A stretch of 64,000 nt of DNA from Bdellovibrio sp. ZAP7 (GTDB taxonomy: Bacteria > Bdellovibrionota > UBA1018 > CAIMNF01): positions 1-64,000 of the forward strand of contig CAMCGZ010000006.1 in NCBI GenBank assembly GCA_945874535.1, in the 5' to 3' direction. Below the pieces are notes generated by a model, which had not been told where the DNA came from, searched no databases, and was given only the letters and a program-made list of their open reading frames with translations. Below are positions 60,079 through 64,000 of the stretch, piece after piece; within the stretch, counting starts at the first letter, position 1, and every line of letters starts with the position of its first letter. Both the position numbers and the translations under genes were made by a program.

Positions 60079-61387
60079 TCAGCCGATTCAGCAGGACTTG
60101 GCGGGGGCGATCCTCGGAGTTCCTTTGAAGTCCCCTGAGGGCGGGACGGGAAGGGATTTCCAGGAAGCGCTTTTGCAGGACCTGAATCGGCAAGACTCAG
60201 AGGATGCTGCGGCACAGGCGGCAATGATGGGTTTACAGGCGGCGGGGGTACAGTTGGGCGTACCGATGCCGGCGATGAGCCCTGTTTCGGGTACTGAGAT
60301 CCGGCCGGATCTTTCGCTTCAAAGCGAGTCGATGATTCCCGGCTCGGCGAAGGGGACTCAGGTTTCGGATTCAATCCTGATGAAGAATGTTCAAAAGGCA
60401 CTGGTTCCTTCCGCCCCCTCCAAAGGGACCGGTATTGAGGCGCAGCCTGATCTGATTCCTGAAGGTCGGGATGTCGTATTACCCGAACTCATGAAGTCAC
60501 TCTCTTCGGATAGCGTGGATGTGACCCGGCTCGAGAATTGGCAGAATGAAGGAGTGAGCTTCGAGGGGCTGAAAGTGGTTTCCGGAGAGGAACGCCAAGA
60601 GACACCTGTTAAGGATTCCACACCTCAAAATTGGTCCACTCACGACTTCCTGAATCTCCGGTTTTCTGGTCAGCAGCGCGAGCAGGGCTCCGGTGCCGGG
60701 TTGGGGCAGGGCAGCTCCAAAGAGGCTTTGCCAGGTCTGAAAAAAGCCAGAGTGGGGGGGGATCAGGAAGTTCGTGATCCGGCTGCCTTCACGGGCGTGA
60801 TGGATCAGATCCCTGTGATGCGTTCGGGGATCGATCGCCAGACTCTCGAAGCCCCCGTCATGCGCGCTCCGTCCGGGCAGATTCGCATGAACGACGAAGC
60901 AATCGGGTCCCTGGCGGGTAAAGTGAACGGACTCAGTCAAGCCCGTCAGGATGGTGAGATCAAGATCCGTCTGAGGCCCGATCACCTCGGTGAATTGGTG
61001 ATGAACGTCAGGACCCAGGGGCAACAGGTTTCACTTCAGATCAAAGCGACTGACGGAGAGTCGAAGAAAATCCTCGAAGACAGTATTTCGGCTCTACGGG
61101 ACTCCTTGTCTCAGCAAAATCTGAGTCTGTCCAAAGTCGAGGTTGTCTCCAGTCCTGCCGCATCTTTTGCGGCTCCCGACCAGAATCCGAACCTGATGTC
61201 GGACTCGGGCGCCCAGCGCCAGGGTTTTGGCGGCCAGAGTGGTGGATTCTCCGGCAACGGAGCTGAGCGGGAGAGTGGGCAAGAAGGTCGCTTTGAAGAG
61301 TCTGTCGCAGGAGGTAATCTGAATCTGTCCCGTTCAAGCCGCACGGTTCGGAACCGTTCGGCCTCGGGATTGGATCTGATTGCATGA
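60059..61387 (+). CDS. fliK: Flagellar hook-length control protein FliK
   Basis: 442 aa. FliK measures hook length and switches export specificity. The first ~280 residues are low-complexity and disordered-like, as expected of the ruler. The C-terminal Flg_hook domain is clear: GEIKIRLRPDHLGELVMNVRTQGQQVSLQIKATDGESKKIL (~299-339) then LRDSLSQQNLSLSKVEV. It starts at GTG after AAGGAGG, overlapping the MotE-like gene by 20 bp. Confidence 0.9.
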   Translation: MLVPINNQPIQQDLAGAILGVPLKSPEGGTGRDFQEALLQDLNRQDSEDAAAQAAMMGLQAAGVQLGVPMPAMSPVSGTEIRPDLSLQSESMIPGSAKGTQVSDSILMKNVQKALVPSAPSKGTGIEAQPDLIPEGRDVVLPELMKSLSSDSVDVTRLENWQNEGVSFEGLKVVSGEERQETPVKDSTPQNWSTHDFLNLRFSGQQREQGSGAGLGQGSSKEALPGLKKARVGGDQEVRDPAAFTGVMDQIPVMRSGIDRQTLEAPVMRAPSGQIRMNDEAIGSLAGKVNGLSQARQDGEIKIRLRPDHLGELVMNVRTQGQQVSLQIKATDGESKKILEDSISALRDSLSQQNLSLSKVEVVSSPAASFAAPDQNPNLMSDSGAQRQGFGGQSGGFSGNGAERESGQEGRFEESVAGGNLNLSRSSRTVRNRSASGLDLIA

Positions 61388-61400
61388 GCGGGGAGTGAGC

Positions 61401-62360
61401 ATGGACATCAGCAGAGCGGCAGGATCAATGGGGATGCAGGCGGTGACGAGTGGAGGCGATTCGATGCCCGCACCTGATGCAGCAGCGCGGGAGCAGGCGA
61501 TGAAAAACGCCGTGAATCAGCTCCAGGCCCGCTATGGTGAGAAGCCGAAAGAAGCGCGTCCCATCAAGAAGCAGCTCGATAAAGATGATTTCATGAGGAT
61601 CATGATCACCGAAATGCGGCATCAGGATCCGACGAAACCCATGGACTCCGACCGTATGGCCACCCAGATGGCACAGATCACCTCGGTCGAACAATTGAAG
61701 AATGTCAGCGGCGCAATCGAAAAACTTTCAGAAAAGAGTTCCGCATCGGATCGACTCGCGATGAGTGCGATGATCGGAAAGAACGTCACGGTCGACAAGA
61801 GCCGTTTTGCACACCAAAAAGGGATGGTATCGCCGTTGAACTTCACTCTTCCTGAAGACGCGGAAAAAATCAGACTCACCATTCTCGACGAACGAGGTGA
61901 GGAAGTGGCCGCCCGTGAGTTGGAACCGATGAAGGCAGGATTGAATGCCTACAATTGGGACGGGATCAATTCGACCAATTTGTTGAGCGGATCCGGCACT
62001 TACTTGGTGAGAGTCGATGCCGAGAATGCCCAGGGTAAGAAGATCAAGATCGACCCGGTCAATCGCGATACCGTGGTCGGCGTTTCTTTTGATGGAGGCG
62101 AGACCCACTTTCTGGTAGGCGACTCGAAGAACCCCCAGAAGGTGAACTTCAAGAACGTGATCCGGATCGAGTCGGATGCTCCTCAAAAGTCAGCAGTACC
62201 GGTCCAGGAATCGAGGTCCGGGGAGATCGAAACCGCCAGGCAGGTTGCCAGTGGTGACTCGTTGCCTCCCGGTCTCCAGGAGAAATTGAATCGCGAGTTG
62301 GCGCAATCCGGCTCGGAAGATCAGGCGACAGGTTTTCCTAATGGCCTGTCGAACGAATAG
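61401..62360 (+). CDS. flgD: Flagellar hook capping protein FlgD
   Basis: 319 aa from the ATG at 61401 (GGAG 6 nt upstream); the track start is at an upstream TTG. FlgD caps the growing hook. The N-terminal signature DDFMRIMITEMRHQDPTKPMDSDRMATQMAQITSVEQLKNV (~56-96) is diagnostic. The FlgD Ig-like/tudor region follows with LTILDERGEEVAARELEPMKAGLNAYNWDGINS. The C-terminal ~70 residues are an extra acidic/Ser-rich tail not usual in short FlgDs. Confidence 0.93.
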   Translation: MDISRAAGSMGMQAVTSGGDSMPAPDAAAREQAMKNAVNQLQARYGEKPKEARPIKKQLDKDDFMRIMITEMRHQDPTKPMDSDRMATQMAQITSVEQLKNVSGAIEKLSEKSSASDRLAMSAMIGKNVTVDKSRFAHQKGMVSPLNFTLPEDAEKIRLTILDERGEEVAARELEPMKAGLNAYNWDGINSTNLLSGSGTYLVRVDAENAQGKKIKIDPVNRDTVVGVSFDGGETHFLVGDSKNPQKVNFKNVIRIESDAPQKSAVPVQESRSGEIETARQVASGDSLPPGLQEKLNRELAQSGSEDQATGFPNGLSNE

Positions 62361-62378
62361 TAAAGAAAGGAGGTGAAT

Positions 62379-62828
62379 ATGAGTGGAATGAATACGATTC
62401 TTTACCCGAATGTCAGTCGTGTCCCGACGAATCCAAGTGTTTCAGAAGGGCAGCGGACTCCGGGTGAGGCACCCTTGCAAAAGGGAGAGTTCGACCAGAG
62501 TCTTCAAAAAGCTTTGGATTCGAAAACTCCCAACTTGATTCAATCGGGCGGTCCGACGCTGAATCAGGTCGCCCAGGGAGTCAAGTTTTCGGCACACGCG
62601 ACCCAGCGTTTGCGTGAGCGGCAGATTCAATTCGATCCCGAGACACTGTCTCGCTTGAGTGATGCGATCACCAAGGCTGACGGCAAGGGAGTGCAAGACA
62701 CTCTCGTGCTGACTGATAAAGCGGCTTTGATCGTGAGTGTTCCGAGTCGCACTGTCATCACGGCGATGGACCGAAATCATTTAAGTGGGAATGTGTTTAC
62801 AAATATTGATGGTGCAGTTATTTTGTAA
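62379..62828 (+). CDS. Flagellar operon protein (TIGR02530 family)
   Basis: 149 aa from the ATG at 62379, which follows the near-perfect AAAGGAGGTGA site; the track start is the GTG at 62373. The C-terminal ~80 residues match the flagellar-operon family: VKFSAHATQRLRERQIQFDPETLSRLSDAITKADGKG (~69-105), LVLTDKAALIVSVPSRTVITAMDR. Members lie between flgD and flgE in many bacteria; their job in hook assembly is unclear. It ends at the AT-rich flgE leader. Confidence 0.9.
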   Translation: MSGMNTILYPNVSRVPTNPSVSEGQRTPGEAPLQKGEFDQSLQKALDSKTPNLIQSGGPTLNQVAQGVKFSAHATQRLRERQIQFDPETLSRLSDAITKADGKGVQDTLVLTDKAALIVSVPSRTVITAMDRNHLSGNVFTNIDGAVIL

Positions 62829-62835
62829 ATAAGAG

Positions 62836-62865
62836 TTGTTTAATTAATAAAGATCGTGCTACGAT
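62836..62865 (+). promoter_or_regulatory. Candidate promoter for flgE
   Basis: TTGTTT, 18 nt, TACGAT preceded by TGC (extended -10). The -10 lies inside an inverted repeat (62844-62873), so a regulator could occlude it. Predicted transcript start near 62872. Confidence 0.4.
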
Positions 62866-62873
62866 CTTATTAA
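62844..62873. promoter_or_regulatory. Inverted repeat over the flgE -10 region
   Basis: TTAATAAAGATCGT GCT ACGATCTTATTAA, symmetric except for one extra T in the left arm. No T-run follows, so it is more like an operator than a terminator. Confidence 0.5.
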
Positions 62874-62881
62874 TGAGTAGA

Positions 62882-62968
62882 TAGGCTGGACCCTTTTGGG
62901 AAGCCTAAACTCCCCTGACTGACTGAAGGGGAGTGAACCAGAAACCGGGACTTCAGGATTGAAGTCCC
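62882..62968 (+). ncRNA. Structured 5' leader of flgE: three consecutive hairpins
   Basis: Hairpin 1 pairs TAGGCT with AGCCTA and encloses CCC-TTTT-GGG. Hairpin 2 is ACTCCCC / GGGGAGT (7 bp, perfect) with a 12-nt loop. Hairpin 3 is GGGACTTCA / TGAAGTCCC (9 bp, perfect) with a GGAT loop. AAGGAGG and the flgE ATG follow. It matches no riboswitch class I recognise; c-di-GMP type I consensus segments are absent. Confidence 0.55.
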
Positions 62969-62993
62969 CAATCGAACGCAAGGAGGCGCTCAA

Positions 62994-64000
62994 ATGGGTA
63001 TTCTGTCATCAATGTACACTGGCTATACTGGGATCCAAGGACAAGGCGAAGCTCTCTCGGTATTCGGCGATAACATTGCAAACTCTGCAACGACTGGTTT
63101 TAAAACCGCACGTCCTGAATTCAAGGATGCAGTAGCAAAGTCCATGGGCGGCATGGGATCGTCCAATGCGACCGGTCGCGGTTCCAAAGTTGGAAACATC
63201 CGTACCGTGTTTTCACAAGGCACTCTGGCTCAGACCGAGAGCCCGACCGATCTTGCCATCACTGGTAACGGTTTTTTCGTGACTGACGGTGTGGACGGAC
63301 GGAGTTACACCCGCGATGGCGCATTTCACTTCGACAAAGAAGGCAAGTTGGTGACCGGCGAAGGCGGTAAGGTTCAAGGTTTCCAGGCTGATGAAGATGG
63401 TCGAATCACCTCTAAAATGGGTGATATCTCCATTGATCGTGCCATTCTGGACGCAAAAGGAACAGGTAAGGTGGATCTGTTCGCCAACCTCGATTCCCGC
63501 GTCGACACCAATCTTCAATTTGACCCATCCAATCCTGACAAGACTTCGCACTTTGCGACCGGTGTGACCGTTCACGATACGAACGGCGCCCCTCACGCTG
63601 TCACCGTTTACTTCAACAAGGTGGACGGTTCCAAGTGGGAGTGGAAGGCCATGGCGAAAGGCGAGGAAATCGAAGGCGGCAAGGCCGGTCAGATGCTTCT
63701 CCAAGCAGAAGGCAGCCTCAAGTTCGATGAAAAAGGCCGTCTTGCCGAGCAAAACGTGAAGAAGACCTCATTCAGCTTCAACAAAGGTTCGAAGCCGGAT
63801 CAGGAGATCAGTTTCAGCTTCGGTAAGGACATCAAGAGCGGTGGGGACGGGCTCCAATTGACCCAGTACGGCTCGAATTCTGAAGCATACAAGACCATCC
63901 AGAACGGATACGCTTCTGGAACTCTCGGATCCCTCAAATTCGAAGATGATGGAAGCCTTGTGGCTTTCTACTCGAATGGCGAGACTATGAAAGTGGCCCA
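62994..64000 (+). CDS. flgE: Flagellar hook protein FlgE (partial, runs off the window)
   Basis: At least 335 aa, missing from the ORF track because it is open at the edge. The ATG at 62994 follows AAGGAGG by 7 nt. The start MGILSSMYTGYTGIQGQGEALSVFGDNIANSATTGFK contains the rod/hook motif, and SPTDLAITGNGFFVTDGVDGRSYTRDGAFHFDKEGKL (~82-118) is the FlgE/F/G signature. The later region is the hook D1/D2 domain. It polymerises outside the cell to form the hook. Leader RNA just upstream may control it. Confidence 0.93.
   Translation, partial: MGILSSMYTGYTGIQGQGEALSVFGDNIANSATTGFKTARPEFKDAVAKSMGGMGSSNATGRGSKVGNIRTVFSQGTLAQTESPTDLAITGNGFFVTDGVDGRSYTRDGAFHFDKEGKLVTGEGGKVQGFQADEDGRITSKMGDISIDRAILDAKGTGKVDLFANLDSRVDTNLQFDPSNPDKTSHFATGVTVHDTNGAPHAVTVYFNKVDGSKWEWKAMAKGEEIEGGKAGQMLLQAEGSLKFDEKGRLAEQNVKKTSFSFNKGSKPDQEISFSFGKDIKSGGDGLQLTQYGSNSEAYKTIQNGYASGTLGSLKFEDDGSLVAFYSNGETMKVA

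Noticed and set aside
62844-62873. Intrinsic terminator after the TIGR02530 gene
   Set aside because: The hairpin is AT-rich and no T-run follows on either strand.
62829-62993. c-di-GMP-I (GEMM) riboswitch before flgE
   Set aside because: A GCCTAAAC stretch is reminiscent, but the GGGCAAACC and CGCAAAGC consensus segments are absent and the hairpin order differs.

Overview
The window is a gene-dense, roughly 57% GC (estimated by eye) chromosomal segment from a Gram-negative, flagellated bacterium. It carries heptose/LPS genes, a TonB receptor with its own TonB, an MCE/Mla lipid-transport operon, system II cytochrome c maturation and a long flagellar operon. The flagellar order (flgB-flgC-fliE-fliF-fliG-fliH-fliI-fliJ-MotE-fliK-flgD-TIGR02530-flgE) and the many small lineage-specific exported proteins suggest a Bdellovibrionota/deltaproteobacterial relative; that assignment is inference. 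I see no tRNA, rRNA, CRISPR array, insertion sequence or prophage. The largest gap between genes is about 165 bp, so no stretch over 300 bp lacks a gene. Layout: 1-4.9 kb has the end of one gene, two exported unknowns, rimI, an HD phosphohydrolase, queC and a DUF366 gene. 4.9-8.7 kb has hisC, cmk, a GT9 heptosyltransferase and the heptose-7-phosphate kinase rfaE1. 8.7-16.7 kb has an MFS exporter, srkA, a class V aminotransferase, a [2Fe-2S] thioredoxin-like ferredoxin, serS, an exported phosphoesterase, a cNMP-binding protein, a nitroreductase and small proteins. 16.7-22.9 kb has three adjoining genes resembling PurC, a two-PurS-module PurL and PurQ, each missing catalytic residues, followed by a convergent inosine/guanosine kinase (gsk) and an RluA-type pseudouridine synthase. 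23-29.6 kb has rocD, an outer-membrane-like unknown and mdh-sucC-sucD-ndk plus a Lys-rich coiled-coil protein. 29.6-37 kb has bcp, resB, ccsA, murB, an unknown and ade. 37-49 kb is largely on the minus strand: DUF3465, DUF3147, a metallophosphoesterase, a second cNMP protein, tonB-TBDR-lipoprotein and a lipoprotein-mlaE-mlaF-mlaD operon; on the plus strand are an RlmM-like methyltransferase and a hexapeptide acyltransferase. 49.2-64 kb is one directional flagellar block: a TPR protein, an AAA+/Fis regulator and the rod, MS-ring, switch, export and hook genes, running off the end inside flgE. How the genes work together: purine salvage and interconversion (gsk, ade, ndk) sits near the purine-synthase-like pseudoenzyme cluster; mdh and sucCD form a TCA-cycle operon; the flagellar block makes the basal body, export ATPase and hook. 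Two window-wide patterns stand out. Many transcription-unit starts have a -10-like hexamer 6-7 nt before the start codon, which suggests leaderless mRNAs. All seven convergent gene pairs abut or overlap, with no recognisable intrinsic terminator. Best candidates for undescribed biology are the purC/purL/purQ-like pseudoenzyme operon, the flagellar AAA+ regulator that has lost both sigma-54 contact loops, and the three-hairpin leader of flgE.
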